A program made the position numbers and the translations under genes. The notes below the pieces were generated by a model, which saw only the letters and a list, made by a program, of their open reading frames with translations, was not told the origin of the DNA and did no database searches. 64,000 bases of DNA from Prorocentrum cordatum (taxonomy: Eukaryota > Sar > Dinophyceae > Prorocentrales > Prorocentraceae). The stretch covers positions 1 to 64,000 of the forward strand of contig CAUYUJ010004757.1 in the NCBI GenBank assembly GCA_963575745.1. Reading direction: 5' to 3'. Position 1 is the first letter of the stretch. Each line of letters starts with the position of its first letter. Positions 10,639-21,240 of the stretch are shown here, in pieces.

Positions 10639-11544
10639 ATGACGGCGTCGGAGGCCGCGCCAAAGCAGCGCGACAACATGCTGAATTTCGACGGGGGGAC
10701 GAAGGAATAATATGTCAATGCTAAGAACTATGGGGCGATAGAAGAGCCGCGCTTGAAACGGGTGGCGGGGGATATGGAGAAGCACCAACAGAAGAAGCGC
10801 AAGAGGGAGGGGCACGCGAACCGATCGACGATCCAGGGGGCGCCACAAGCCGTTCGGAAAGATCGTAGTCGACGAGAAGGCGGCGATGCCGACGCCTACG
10901 TCACGGAAGAAAATATCGCCAAGGGCTGCCTGGCGCCGCACAAAGCAGGGAAGCGCACTGGCAACCAGCCGTTCATGAAGTGCAATGCCATGGCCAAGAG
11001 GGTCGAGCTCATGCACCTCGAGGGCGGCTTCGACGAGTTCAGTCGCATGATCGACACTGCCGATTTCGAAGCGCCTGCGGCCCTGGCAACCCCTGCGCCG
11101 ACGCCGACGACTGGTGGGGGGTGGGGGGGATGCGCCCAGGCGGCCAGAGCAACCGAATGTGGCAGCGATCGGAAACAAGGCTGCATCGTGGGCGCGGACG
11201 GCGAGAAAAAAGCTCGCCTAAACGATGGCTGCAGGTAAGAAGACGCTCAGGCAGAGGCTAGAGGTGACGGCCGAGGATGCCCAGGCTGCGATGCATGCCA
11301 GCATGCACCTGGACAAGGGGTCCAAGACCGCGGGGAACCTCAAGCTGAGCATGATCAAGGCGATGGCAGTCTACCACGACATCAAGACGGGCACGAATTA
11401 AAAATTGCACGCGCGATGGCGACGCTCCAGCTCCTCGAGGACCTCGAGGTGTCGATCGAAGCGGCTCGCCGCGGCAATGCGTTCACGACTCCCTGGGCCA
11501 GTAAAGAGAACATAGGAAGGGGATTGGACCGATCATACAAATGA
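10639..11544 (+). pseudogene. Decayed ORF in repeated unit C (copy 1)
   Basis: An ATG at 10639 opens a frame interrupted by TAA at 10708-10710, then continues to about 11238 with a lysine-rich stretch (KHQQKKRKRE) and the segment MKCNAMAKRVELMHLEGGF. A later frame gives GKKTLRQRLEVTAEDAQAA and, after one more shift, ATLQLLEDLEVSIEAARRGN ending at a TGA (11542-11544). The same peptides occur in copy 2 at 42066-42695 with different breaks, so the ancestral product was conserved enough to recognise. I do not recognise the family. Short introns could explain some shifts, but I could not place them convincingly. Confidence 0.4.
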
Positions 11545-12120
11545 CGCCTGCGCCCCCATCCGCCGCCCCGCTGCGCGAGACTAAAGCTCGAGGGTTCCAC
11601 CCCTAGACCCCGCCGCAGAAAGACCCCGCCGCAGAATAGCTAGGAGCAGGAGTCGGCATAACTGTCCGCCCAACACTGCCGCCCCTGGCAAGGCTAGGAT
11701 GTAACACGCACGCCGCAAAATTCTACAACAAAGCACAGTACAAATGAGAAGGGTCGCAATATTTGTATTGACCGCCGCGCCCACCCGGTCCCGCCCCGAG
11801 GTGCGCGCGCGGGCAGAGGGCAGCTGCATGGCTGGGAGACGGCGTGAACATCGGAGGTGAGGGGGTGAGATCGAAGTGTAACGGAGAGCCCCCCTGCCAG
11901 GAAATCGGTTTCGGTTTCGTGTTCGTGCGTGCCGTGCGCGAAGCTGCGTGGGCGGGCGGAAGGAAAGTCTCCTGTGGCTGAGGCGCGGCCAAACCAAATA
12001 ATCCCCTTCCGGCAACCAGTGCCGCGCGGTGCGCCGCCGGCGTCCCGCCTCCGGCAGAGGCGCGGCCGGACCAAATGATTCCCTTCGGGCGTCTGGTGCC
12101 GCGCGGTGCCCCGCCGGTGT

Positions 12121-12128
12121 CCCGATGA

Positions 12129-12159
<31 letters not shown>

Positions 12160-12792
12160 GATGTCGATGCTGTTGTCGAAGTTGATGATGATGGTGGTGG
12201 TGATGATGATGGTGTCCCGATGGTGATGATGATGTTGACGATGTTGATGATGCTGGTGGTGATGATGATGTTGATGGTGCTGGTGTTGCTGATGATGATG
12301 ATGTCCCGATGGTGATGGCGATGGAAGATGATAATGAGGGTCTCCCGATGATGATGGTGATGATGATGACGATGGTGTCCCGATGAAGATGGTGTTTATG
12401 ATGATGATGATGATGTTGACGATGGTGGTGTCCCGATGATGGTGATGTTGATGATGAGGCTGGTGATGAGGTGAATGTGATGATTGTGATGATGGTGGCC
12501 CGATGATGATGCTGTTGTTGATGATGATGACGGTGCCCCAATGATGATGATGACGGTGATGGTGATGATGGTCGAGCATGATGGTGCCCCGATGGTGTTA
12601 TGTTGTTCATGATGATGGTGGTGGTGTTCCGATGCTGCTGATGATGATGATGACGGTGTCCCGATGAGGATGATGTTTGATGATGCTGATGGTGACGATG
12701 ATGGTGCCCCGATGATGATGATGGTGATGATGATGATGGCGATGGTGTCCCAGTGATGATGATGTTGATGACGTTGATGTTGATGAAGGTGA
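12121..12792. repeat. (GAT/ATG)n compound microsatellite
   Basis: About 670 bp of GAT/ATG trinucleotides punctuated by the decamer-like interruption GTCCCGATGATG. Its reverse complement gives spurious poly-histidine frames. It recurs at 43275-43950. Confidence 0.9.
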
Positions 12793-12955
12793 TGATGACG
12801 TTGATTGTGAGATCGATTGTGATATCGATAGTGAGAAAGAATGTGAGATCGATCGTGAATAGTCAGATCGATTGTGAGATCGATCGAATGCAATCGATCA
12901 AGTGAGATCGATTGTGAGATCGATCGAGCGAGACCGATAGTGAGATCGATAGTGC
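12793..12955. repeat. GATCGAT palindromic minisatellite
   Basis: Repeats of GAGATCGATTGTGAGATCGA type, dense in GATC and ATCGAT palindromes. It directly follows the GAT block here and again at 43951-44108. Confidence 0.85.
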
Positions 12956-13885
12956 GTCGGCGGCTGGGCAGCAGGCGACTGCGCTGGCGATGAAACGCAT
13001 GGGCTGGGGCCCCCTTGGAGCGAATTGCGCCGCCATGCAAGAGGGGGGGGGGAGGGCTGAGCCCGCCGCTCGGCGCGCGGCGGCCGCTGCGCAACTGCGC
13101 CCGGTGCGGCGGGGCCCAGCGCGGAAAGACAAGTCTCGGGTGACGAGTGCGCAGCGGGGTCAAATCCGAAGCTGCTCAACCCCATCGCGGGCCCGTTGGG
13201 AGCCACGGGGCCGCGGCGCCCGCGGCGAGCGGCAGAACTGGGCCCGGGGCCGGCGCGGGCGTCGGCGGCTGGCGGCAAAGGGCGGCGTCAGCGGGGCCGG
13301 CAGCGCTACGGCGGCGCGGAGCGAGGGGGTGCGAGTGAGAGGGAGGGGGCGAACAGGGAGGAGGACGCACCACCAGTGGGCCCACAGGTGGGGCGGCATG
13401 CGCCAGGAGGGCGGCGTGAAGGCCAGCGGGTAATTGGCGAGTGGGACCACGGCGCTGATGTGTCAGGCGCGCAACGAACTGTTGCAAGTCGGTGGTGTGA
13501 CGGGCGCCTCCGAAGGGGCATGGAGGTGCGCCGGCGCCCCGGCGGCTGGCGCCGCTGGGGCACCTAGGCGGCGCGGGCGGGCGCGGGGCGAAATTCGCGG
13601 AGGAGGCGGGGGAAGAAAACGGCCTCGCGCCGGCTCGGATCGCGGGCGGCGCCGCGCAGGGCGCAATATTGGCTCCGGGCCACGCTGGGTTCACCGCCTG
13701 TTTGCTGCGTCCTCCTGACCCTGGCCGCCGACGCTTCCTTTGCGTTGGCGAAGTCGCACAGGGCGTGCGCTGGGGCGTCTGCAGGGCGCGACCACCCCGT
13801 GCTCGGCTTCCTGTAGCCCGAAGTGAGAGAATCCCACAGGGCGCGGGTGTCCGGCGACGCGGCGCAGGCGCCGTTGACGAAGGGC

Positions 13886-14719
13886 AGGAGTGTCCCGATG
13901 GTGCGCGTCGGTGTCAACATGTTGCCCCGATGGTGCCCGCGCGGCAAGCCGAGCGTGCTCGGGCGGCGTCGTCAAGCTGCCGCCGCAATGTCTTCAAGTG
14001 CTCCTCGCGACGGCGTTTGGATGGCGCACCGATGGTGCCCCACTGGTGCCGGAGGACTGGGCTGAAAGGGCCCGCCTTCCGAACGCGGCGACGAGGGACA
14101 TCCCGGACGCGCGTCGGCGACGAGGTTTCTGATTTCTCCCTGGCTCGGAGCTGGCTCAAAACTGTGGCGTTAATGGCGCCCCGATGGCGCCCCAAAGGCC
14201 TCGCAGGATTTTGCCGTTGGGTTCGGCTGGCCGGCCGTGGCGACGAGAGACATCCGGGGTCGTCGTCTCGGGCCGAGGCAGACGCGAGCCCGCCGCCCCT
14301 TGGGGCGCGCCGACCTGGCGCGTGCTAAAGGTCAGCGAGCTGGGATTGCGCCCCCCCCCGCGGCCGTCGCACCCGGGGGAAGGGCGCCCCCCCTACTCTG
14401 GTGGACAGGGCGGGCCGTTCCTCTCCCTTCCGCCACGGGTCTGAAGTCGCGCCGAACTGTTGCAGGGTCAGCGAGCTGAAGCTGAGCCCCCTCGGCGGCC
14501 TGGCGGGGTCGCCTCTGCCCCCCCACCCTTCCAGCCCCCTTCCTTTTACATGCGAAACACGCGCGCAAAAAAAAAGAAATAAAAAAACATAAAAAAAGTA
14601 CTACTATGTAAAAGAAAAAACCCGCGCGAGCCAGCGGGCCCAATCCTACCCAACAACCAGCAATGTGCAAAACCAAAATCAAACCATTCCGATGACAACA
14701 AAAAACTAACGCGGCATCT
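13886..14719. other. GC-rich spacer with A-rich tract; no gene seen
   Basis: 13886-14540 shows no recognisable ORF. 14564-14630 is A-rich (runs of A broken by G, T or C) and may mark the poly(A) end of a plus-strand retroposed sequence abutting the broken end of D1. Confidence 0.45.
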
Positions 14720-15669
14720 CCCGCCCAAGTTTCGCCCCGAACGCGTCTTCAACAAAATCAATCGCGCGTCGCGCGCGCCGCGCCCCATTCCCGCTGCGCG
14801 AGTGCCACTGTCGGAACGCTTTGCCTCCGCGCGGTGGCTCTTGTTTTCCACGGGCCAGCTGCGCAGCGCTCGACTTTCCGACGCGCCGGGCCCCGCAGGA
14901 AGCGCGCTATATGAATTGCCAAACGTCTTGTGATTGCGGAAATGCGTGGCCCACAGCGCGAGCTCAGAAGGCGAGGGCGGCAGCGCTTCGTTGTCGCGCT
15001 TGCCCAGAACCTTGGCGGCGAACGCGAAATAATTCCGCGGGGCGCTGCGCCGCGTGCCGAAGGATGCCGGCGCCCCGCCCACGAGGGCCGTCGCGCGCGC
15101 GGCCTCCAGCCGCGCGGCCCGCTGCGCATCCGAAAAATGGCCGTGCGCCTCGGCCGCTGCCCGCGCGCTCGCCGCCGGCCCAGCCCGCGAGCGGCTGGCG
15201 CACTCGCGCTCAAAGTACACGGCGGCAGGATAGGCGCGGGCTAGCGCCGCGCTCTGCGACGGCCTTGCACGCGATGCCGACTCAGAGGAGGAGTCCGACT
15301 CGGCGTCGAGGCACGCAGCGGGCCGGCGCGGTCGCGCGGCGGCAGAATGCCCGACCGCGCTGGCTGCCGCGCCCCTCGGCGGCGGGCCGGGCGGAGGGCG
15401 CGCCATGGCCATCCGCTCCAGGATCCGCGCCGCGCCCCCTGATAACGCCGCCGTGCGAACGCGGCGCGCCCGCGCGGTCGCTATGGAAACGCGCGCGAAG
15501 AGGGCGCCTCGAAGCCGTTCCACGTCCGAACGGGCGGCAACGCCCCGACGCAGGATACGCGGAAAACGTCGTTCTGCCGCATGCACGCCGCGACCTCCTC
15601 CGCGGCAGCGGCCGCGCTCCCGCGGCACCATTGCGCGACTTCGTCAAGCAAGCAGGGAGCGGCGGACAT
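14720..15669 (-). pseudogene. Tyrosine recombinase, N-terminal part only (D1)
   Basis: Begins at an ATG (15669) with DEVAQW, then AEEVAACMRQNDVFRVSCVG, matching the start of the X recombinase (VVEEVAKFLVSCDVFAISSV). After a likely intron (15439-15494) it continues ARILERMAMARPPPGPPP and reaches a core-binding-like segment with FAFAAKVLGKRDNEALPPS, ELALWATHFRNHKTFGN. The whole catalytic domain (R, HxxR, W, Y) is missing: the sequence runs into unrelated A/T-rich DNA near 14720. It cannot encode an active recombinase. Confidence 0.65.
15439..15494 (-). other. Putative intron, D1 recombinase
   Basis: 56 nt, GC-AG. Removing it joins the NGFEAPSS frame to RGAARILERM and removes an in-frame TAG. 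X has no intron here. The D2 equivalent is 48741-48796. Confidence 0.5.
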
Positions 15670-15839
15670 TGGCCTCGCGACCGCTTAAGCGCGCGGGGTG
15701 CACTAACCGCCGAGCTGCAGCGGGTGCGCGCATCCCGCTGCACGCCCGCTCCGGGTCAGAGCGCGCGGAAATCCGCCGAGCCGGTGGTCGCGCGCGCGGC
15801 AATGCCCGCGCCGCGCGCGCACGCTGCCCGCTACGCGAG

Positions 15840-18422
15840 CTACCCTGGCAGCTGGAGCCGCTGGAACTGCGGCCACAGCGTCGGCCAGCGCCACGTGGCA
15901 CCCAAATCGTCGAGTAACGATACTCCTCGCGGCTGGGCAGATCGGCAATGTTATCGTCTTCGCGCACGCGCAGAGCGCGCGTGTCGACGGCGGTGCGCGG
16001 CGGCGCGAGCAGGCGCCCGTAGCGACTCGGTCCACCAGCACCGACAAGTGCATTGCGCACGCGGTCGCCCAGAACGAGTGAACGATCGCGCAATGATCTG
16101 GCGCGGCCGCCGAGCCACGTCGGAAGGCGCACTCAGCGACCGTGTTGTCACTGTAGATGCGGACGTCGCGGCCGCGGATCCTGTTGCCCCACGTGCACAT
16201 TGCCAGCCCAACTGCGAGCATTTCCAGCCCGACAATCTGGGCGTCCCGCCGTTCGCGGAATTGCCTTGCGCGCGCTGGCAGGCGATGCGCCAGGGCGGGC
16301 ACGGGCACGTGAAGCGATGCTGCCCCGCCGTAATAGAGGCCCCGGCGGTTCCCACGCCGTATACTCGACGCGCCCGTCGATGCAAACCACGGCCGCAAGA
16401 TTCGGCGGCGTGCCGCGCGCGTCCGCGAGAATGACGACAGGCGGTCGCTCGTCGCCGCCGGCCCAAGCCCTGGTTTCCACTATATCATGGGCCAGGACTT
16501 CCGCCCACCAGCGCAGGCAGTACATCGCGTCCGCGGACAGCTTTGCCGAGCGGCCGTGCGCGTGCGCGAACAGCGGTCGCAGCATCGCGCGCCCCAACCG
16601 GCGGAACTGATGCGATGCACCCCAGGAGAGCGCGCCCGCCAGCTTGGACGCCGCCCCGGCGGTCAGCTCCTCCGCTGCCAAGGCGGCGCGGACCCGCTCG
16701 AGCCACTTGGCACGCTTGTCCGCGGATGGACGAGCGCGGAAGCCCCAGCGATCGACCTGGCCGCGCGGCCCAAGGCGCGCGCCACAGACGCGCGCGCGCA
16801 CGCTTGGCGGGCGCCTCGATCTGCAAGCCCAGGATAACAAGAGGGCGCCCGCACTCTGTCTTACGGTCCGCGATGGCCGCGTCGCCGAGCAGAGCGCGGA
16901 CCACGCGTTGCAGCGCGTGCCTTGCCTGCGCGCGGACACGCCGGCCCAGCGCGGCCGCCGTCGCGCGCGGCGGCGCGGGCGGCGCCAGCGACGCCCGTTC
17001 GACGCTAAACAAATCGTCCACGTATCGCAGTAACGCAACCCGCAGCAGCTTGCGGCAGATGCGGGTGATCAACGCGCCGACCCGTTCCCAGTTGTGCACG
17101 CTGCTCACTGACAAGGCAAGAGGGCCCCGCGACGGCGCGCGCGGGTCGCGCGCCCGCCTGCGCCGAAAGGAAGAGAGCCGTGTGCTGCGCGATGAACACT
17201 GTATCGCCGTGGCGGAACGCGACCCACGCGAAGTCGCGGTCCCGTGGGCACAGCGGCACGCGGCGAAAAGCCGCGTCGATGTCTGCCTTGAACAGGAGGA
17301 CATCTTCGCCGCCCGATGCTTCGTGCACCGTCTGAGCGACGTCGTAGAGCGAATCTATGGTGTCGTGCCGCCACTTCTCCTGCGCGCGGCGACGCGCCGG
17401 CCTGCACCTCTGGCGGCGCGTGCCCTGCGGCCTGGGGCTGGGTCGCTCTGTTGAGGTCGGCGGCGCTACAATCGTCCACCGAACGTACCTGCCGCGCGAA
17501 GGGCGGCGACTGGGGCGCCGGCGCCAAGGTCGGCGCGCCTTGGGCGAGCCGTCCTCCTTGATACCCTGCGGGACGCCGAACCGCGGGATGACGACGGCCC
17601 CGTCTGGCGGCGGCTCGGCCGCCGCGTCGCGCGGCACTGTCAGTCGCCCCAGCGCGGCGTCCGAACGCGCGGTCGCGAGAGGCGCGTCGGAATGCAGATC
17701 ACGTCTCGCGCGCTTCAGAACTTTGTCAGCAGACGTCTTGGCGCCTGCGACGCTTCGACACATCGGCGGGTCAGCTCCGCACGGCGCGCTTCGGGGGGGC
17801 CTGCCCTGAGCTCGTCTGCCGAGATGCAGCGCTTGTGGTCGCGCGGCTCGCCCACTCCCGAGCGAGGGAGAACCCCGATCAGGGGGGCGCCCTGCCGCGG
17901 CCGCGCGGTTCGCCGAGGCGGGGCAAACGCGAGCTCGCCTGACGGAAAAATTCGACCACCTCGGCATCTGGATGGTCGCATTCGTGCGCTATGCGCAGCA
18001 GCGGGCCGTTCGCGGACTCGGACACCCGCGCGACTGCGGGGTCGCAGCCGCTGAACCACCGCGCACATTCGCCAGAGGCCCGGAGCTGAGCGCCCATCTT
18101 TTCGATGCGTCTCGTGGCCGCCTCCCGATGAGCAATGACCTGCACGACGCGGAGCGCGCGCGCGTGCGCGCGCCAGCCGTGCGCGAGAGGGGTGGTGGGG
18201 GGGGGGCCGCGCCTCCTCGGCGGGCGCGGACGCGGCCCACTCGGCGGCCGCGCGCACGTCTTCCCCGATCGAGGACTCGCGCGCGAAGCCCTCGCGGCCC
18301 AAGTCAAGAACTGACTGCATGAAACGCAGCTTGGCCTCATCGCCGGCGCTTGCGCGCGCCCTCTTGGCCCAACCGCCGGCGTCGCCCGCGCCGGCGCGGG
18401 CGCGTTTCGAGAGACGCGTCAT
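15840..18422 (-). CDS. Pol: reverse transcriptase-RNase H of YR element D1 (intron-containing)
   Basis: ATG at 18422 (MTRLSKRARAG). Conserved landmarks in order: GAPLIGVLPRSG; VIPRFGVPQG; VRSVDDCSAADLN; FKADIDAAFRRVP (RT motif A); VSSVHNWERVG; LLRYVDDLF (motif C, catalytic aspartates at 17013-17018); VILADARG (first RNase H Asp); QIVGLEMLA (Glu); IYSDNTVAE (Asp); DDNIADLPSR. These lie in three frames, and removing eight GC-AG introns (listed separately) aligns nearly all of them. Two true lesions remain. A 2-nt insertion near 17165 moves the LPFGA motif out of frame; D2 shares it, so it predates their separation. A 1-nt loss near 15915 after SREEY is specific to D1. Probably inactive. Neighbours are gag upstream and recombinase downstream, the usual order. 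Confidence 0.75.
15958..16016 (-). other. Putative intron d7, D1 RNase H
   Basis: 59 nt, GC-AG, phase 1. Splicing gives VDRVAT|DDNIADLPSR, restoring the last RNase H block. X has an intron at the same point (26607-26660). Confidence 0.7.
16265..16328 (-). other. Putative intron d6, D1 RNase H
   Basis: 64 nt, GC-AG. Joins PGPLLR to QFRERRDAQIVG. Same position as X 26909-26958. Confidence 0.7.
16757..16814 (-). other. Putative intron d5, D1 pol thumb region
   Basis: 58 nt, GC-AG, phase 0. Joins ILGLQIE to VDRWGFRARPS. Same position as X 27442-27503 (AIS|TSRKGLIARPS), with equal residue counts on both sides. Confidence 0.75.
17108..17157 (-). other. Putative intron d4, D1 RT
   Basis: 50 nt, GC-AG. 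Lies between GCGCAG and TGAGCAGCGTG; the exon 3' of it starts the VSSVHNWERVG block. Same position as X 27815-27868. The 2-nt insertion just upstream blurs the donor frame in D. Confidence 0.65.
17380..17431 (-). other. Putative intron d3, D-specific, D1 RT
   Basis: 52 nt, GC-AG, phase 0, CAG|GC...CAG|GA. Joins NRATQPQ to EKWRHDTIDS. X reads straight through the homologous site (TEPQERMKHDTVD) with no intron. Confidence 0.75.
17489..17538 (-). other. Putative intron d2, D1 RT
   Basis: 50 nt, GC-AG, phase 0, AAG|GC. Joins EDGSPK to VRSVDDCSAAD. Same position as introns in X (28188-28241, GT) and Y (35996-36065, GA). Confidence 0.8.
17892..17938 (-). other. Putative intron d1b, D1 pol
   Basis: 47 nt, GC-AG, phase 0. 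Joins EVVEFFRQ to GAPLIGVLPRSG. Same position as X 28608-28665 (FFRE|GAPLIGTL). Confidence 0.75.
18140..18212 (-). other. Putative intron d1a, D1 pol N-terminal region
   Basis: 73 nt, GC-AG, phase 0. Joins SAPAEE to VIAHREAATRR. Same position as X 28870-28917 (RPPEE|VREEREGAV). Confidence 0.65.
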
Positions 18423-18679
18423 CTCAGAACGCTGCGAGGCGTCGCGCGTCACGAGCTGGCACTGGATTGCGCGCGAGATGCAAGAGCACGCGCCGGCGCG
18501 GGAAACGAAGAGCACGCGCCGGCCACAATTGTTCGACGTGAAGCACAAACGCGCCCGCGCTAGGTCCCGGCGGGCTCGTCTTGGCGAGCGGGCGGCCCGA
18601 AGCGGCCCGCTTCCCCGCGGCCCGAAGCCCAGGCTGTCGCGGGCGAGCGGGCGGCGGCGCCTGCGGTGGCGCACCATTC

Positions 18680-20105
18680 TCACCAGCGCGAGCGTTTCCA
18701 CTTGGCGTTGCCCCATCCGCTCTCTGCCGGGCGCTTCCCCCGCGACGTCTCGCCGCGGCTCCCGCTGCTGCCCGCGGCGGTCCACGCGCCGTCCGCGCCC
18801 TTGGCCCGCCGGGGGGGCGTGCCGCCGTCGCTCTTCGAGGGCTTGCTCGCGGGCTTAGCCGACCTGTCGGCGCGCGCGGCGAACAATCGCGCGGGTGCGT
18901 CGCCGCGGGCGGGCCTTTCGGCGCGGTCGTACGCCTGCTCGGCCACGGTCAGCAGCTCGCGGCAAACCTTCCGCGCCGCCACGTCTACCTGGCGGCGCGG
19001 GCAACGGGCCGCGGGTCCCTCGCCGCGCGCGCGCGAAGTCCGGCACTCCCGCGGCTGCTTTCTCGGCCCAGTCCTTGCGGCAGCTCTCGTCGTAGAGCAT
19101 GCCCAAATGGGCTTTCCGGCCGCCCAGGTGCGCGTTCATGGCCACCTGCGCGGACGAAGCGGCGCGCGACAGCGTGGCACCGATGGCGCGCGCGGGGGCG
19201 CCCTCATGCAAATTTGCTTGTGGGCCATGGCGGACACGTACGCCAGTTGGCCTGTCGCGGCTGCACCAATTGCGTAACTCGCAGGAAGCCGAAAGGCGGC
19301 GTTGCGAAGCACACTGCGCCGAACGCGCGCGGGGCGGGGTACGCATCGATGGCTACGCATCGATGGCCATGCGCCACTCGTTCCATGTCAGCGCGTTGGC
19401 GCCGGCGGCGGGGGGCGCGTCCAACGGCGACCAATCGCGCAAGTCCGCGCACGCGAAAGGGTTGGCCACCCCTTTCTTCTTCAGCTTCGCGACCTCGCCC
19501 GCAAGGGCGTCGACGCGCGCGCGCTCCTGACACCGCCGCGCAGACGTCGCGTCCGATCCAGCAAGCGGGTTCCGCGGACTCGCCTGGGCCACAATGCCGG
19601 CAGGAGGTCGTCGAGCTTGATCTCTTTCAGCCGTTACCCCGCGTCCACGTGGACGACTGGGGCTTCCTCTCTCTTGAGCAGGCGGGAAAGTTCGCCTATC
19701 GCGTCGCCCCCAATAGCGGGGCCCGCGCCGCCCGGCGCCCTGCCCTCGTGCGCCAGCGGGGCAATGCGCTTCTTTGCGACCTGCGCAGGACTCGCCGCGC
19801 GGCGTCGCGGCGCCACCGGGGCGAAAGCGCGCCGCGGCCTCGATGGCGCCAGCGAGAGCGTGCCTCTTCCCTGCGCTGGGGCGCGGATCAAGCTCGTCAA
19901 GTGCGACGGATGCGAGCGCGCGGGGGGTCCACACCTGCCACGGCCGCGCGCGCGCGCCGCCGACCCGCGCGGCAGGGCGCGAGGGCGGGCTCGCCTCGGC
20001 GCGGCCAAGAATCGCCACGAGGTCATTGAGGAACGCTTCCTTGTCTGGGCAGCCCTGCGGAGCAGGCGCCTCGGCAGTCAGAAACAAGCGCAACTCCTCT
20101 GCCAT
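18680..20105 (-). CDS. Gag-like protein of YR element D1 (intron-containing)
   Basis: ATG at 20105 (MAEELRLFLTAEAPAPQG). Blocks shared with X and Z gag: FLNDLVAILGRAE; VWTPRALASV; APVVHVDAGQRLKEIKLDD; VDALAGEVAKLKKKGV; ALTWNEWRMAID; LYDESCRKDWAEKAAAGV; LTVAEQAYD; and a basic, Trp/Lys-rich C-terminus ending NAKWKRSRW. No CCHC knuckle is visible. The blocks are in different frames; the RAE|VWTP break matches an intron shared with X (19935-19994), and the break before the coiled-coil-like block fits 19527-19579. The remaining frame changes are unresolved. Role inferred from position 5' of pol: RNA-binding structural protein. Confidence 0.6.
19527..19579 (-). other. Putative intron, D1 gag
   Basis: 53 nt, GT-AG, joining LLPALWPRR to ERARVDALAGEV. 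An alternative GC donor (to 19583) would be out of frame. X has an intron at n the same region (30240-30306). Confidence 0.45.
19935..19994 (-). other. Putative intron, D1 gag
   Basis: 60 nt, GC-AG, phase 0. Joins AILGRAE to VWTPRALASV. Same position as X 30640-30744. D2 equivalent 53247-53306. Confidence 0.7.
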
Positions 20106-20299
20106 TGTTAGCGCGCCCGAATCGCGTCGCCCCCTGTCGCGGCCGCCCCTGCTGCTGCACTGGCACGCTTCAAATGCGGCAGAGCAACGCAGCGCCCGCG
20201 CGGGCGCGCGCGCGCCGAGCACGCACGGGCACGAACGAGCGCAGAGGCAATTTCAAAAGCAATAATGGCATTTTGCCCGCGGACCCGTCGGCCGCTACG

Positions 20300-21240
20300 A
20301 TGGTGCAGATGGCACAGTTGCCAGGAGGCCCAGTCGGCCGTTGCGGTGGCGCGGTTGCCCATGGGCCCAGACGGCCAGAAGGCGTCCTGACACCGCCGCC
20401 GAGTGAGTGCAGTGGGCCCAGCCAGCCCCAGGGGGGTGGCACAATTGCCAGTGGGCCCCAATTGGCCAGCGGCCACAGTTAGGCCCTGAGAGTGGCACGA
20501 TTGGCAGTGGGCCCAAGTTGGCCAGCGGGCACGAATTAGCCTTTTGCGAGGTGGCCCCGTTGCCAAGGGGCCCAAGTGGCCAGCGGGCACAAATTAGCCC
20601 TCTGCGAAATGGCACAATTGCCAGTGGGCCCCAGTTGGCCAGCGGGCATTAATTAGCTCTTTGCGAATGGCGCAGTTGCCAGTGGGCCCCAGTTGGCCAG
20701 CGGGCACTAATTAGCCCTCTGCGAAGTGGAACAGTTGCCAGTGGGCCCTAGTTGGCCAGCGGGCACTAATTAGCTCTTTGCGAATGGCGCAGTTGCCAAT
20801 GGGCCCCCGTTGGCCAGCGGGCACAAATTACGCTTTGCGAATGGCACAGTTGCCAGTGGGCCCCAGCTGGCCAGCGGGCACTAATTAGCCCTTTGCGAGT
20901 GGCGCAATTGCCAATGGGCCTCAATTAGCCGACGGGCACTAATTAGCCCTTTTGATCCCTTTTGCGAACGGCACGGTTGCCAGTGGGCCCTAGTTGGCCA
21001 GCGGGCACTAATTAGCCCTTTGCGAATGGCGCAGTTGCCAGTGGGCCCCAGTTGGCCAGCGGGCACTAATTAGCCCTTTGCGAGGTGGCGCAGTTGCCAG
21101 TGGGCCCCAGTTGGCCAGCGAGCGCTAATTAGCCCTTTTGCGAAGTGGCGCAGTTGCCATTGGGCCCCAGTTGGCCAGCGGGCATTAATTGGCCCTTTGC
21201 GAGGTGGCCCAGTTGCCAGCGGGCCCCGCTGGTCGCTCTT
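20300..21240. repeat. 58-62 bp satellite
   Basis: About fifteen tandem units containing GTTGCCAGTGGGCCCCAGTT and GCGGGCACTAATTAGCCC, with GGCC palindromes. It begins at the 5' end of D1 and degenerates at both edges. D2 has no equivalent next to its 5' end. Confidence 0.9.

Larger units (their letters stand above)
10914..13885. repeat. Repeated unit C, copy C1
   Basis: Homologous in the same order and orientation to 42069-44865: decayed ORF, GC-rich linker, (GAT)n block, GATCGAT block and a GC-rich 3' part. C2 is directly followed by U2, implying an ancestral C-U arrangement; in C1 the homology stops near 13885. Confidence 0.75.
14720..20297 (-). mobile_element. YR (DIRS/PAT-like) retrotransposon D, copy D1, truncated
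   Basis: In minus-strand order: gag (20105-18680), pol with reverse transcriptase and RNase H (18422-15840), and the start of a tyrosine recombinase (15669 to about 14720), where the element breaks off. It is near-identical to D2 at 48473-53609. Both share the 5' boundary ending GCGGACCCGTCGGCCGCTA in plus sense (20297 / 53609), after which the flanks differ completely. D2 stops at the equivalent of 15171, so D1 retains more of the recombinase. No terminal split repeats survive in either copy. The 58-62 bp satellite after 20297 may be part of the D1 leader. Confidence 0.8.

Noticed and set aside
12396-13163. Long histidine/serine-rich open frames across the GAT arrays (also 42874-45206)
   Set aside because: They are translations of trinucleotide repeats on the wrong strand; no non-repeat domain is attached.
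16053-17454. Plus-strand ORFs over D1 and D2 pol
   Set aside because: Antisense shadows of the RT/RNase H frames; no domain matches.
20300-21240. CRISPR array
   Set aside because: Regular units with GGCC palindromes, but there are no unique spacers; the whole unit is repeated, so it is a satellite in a eukaryotic context.
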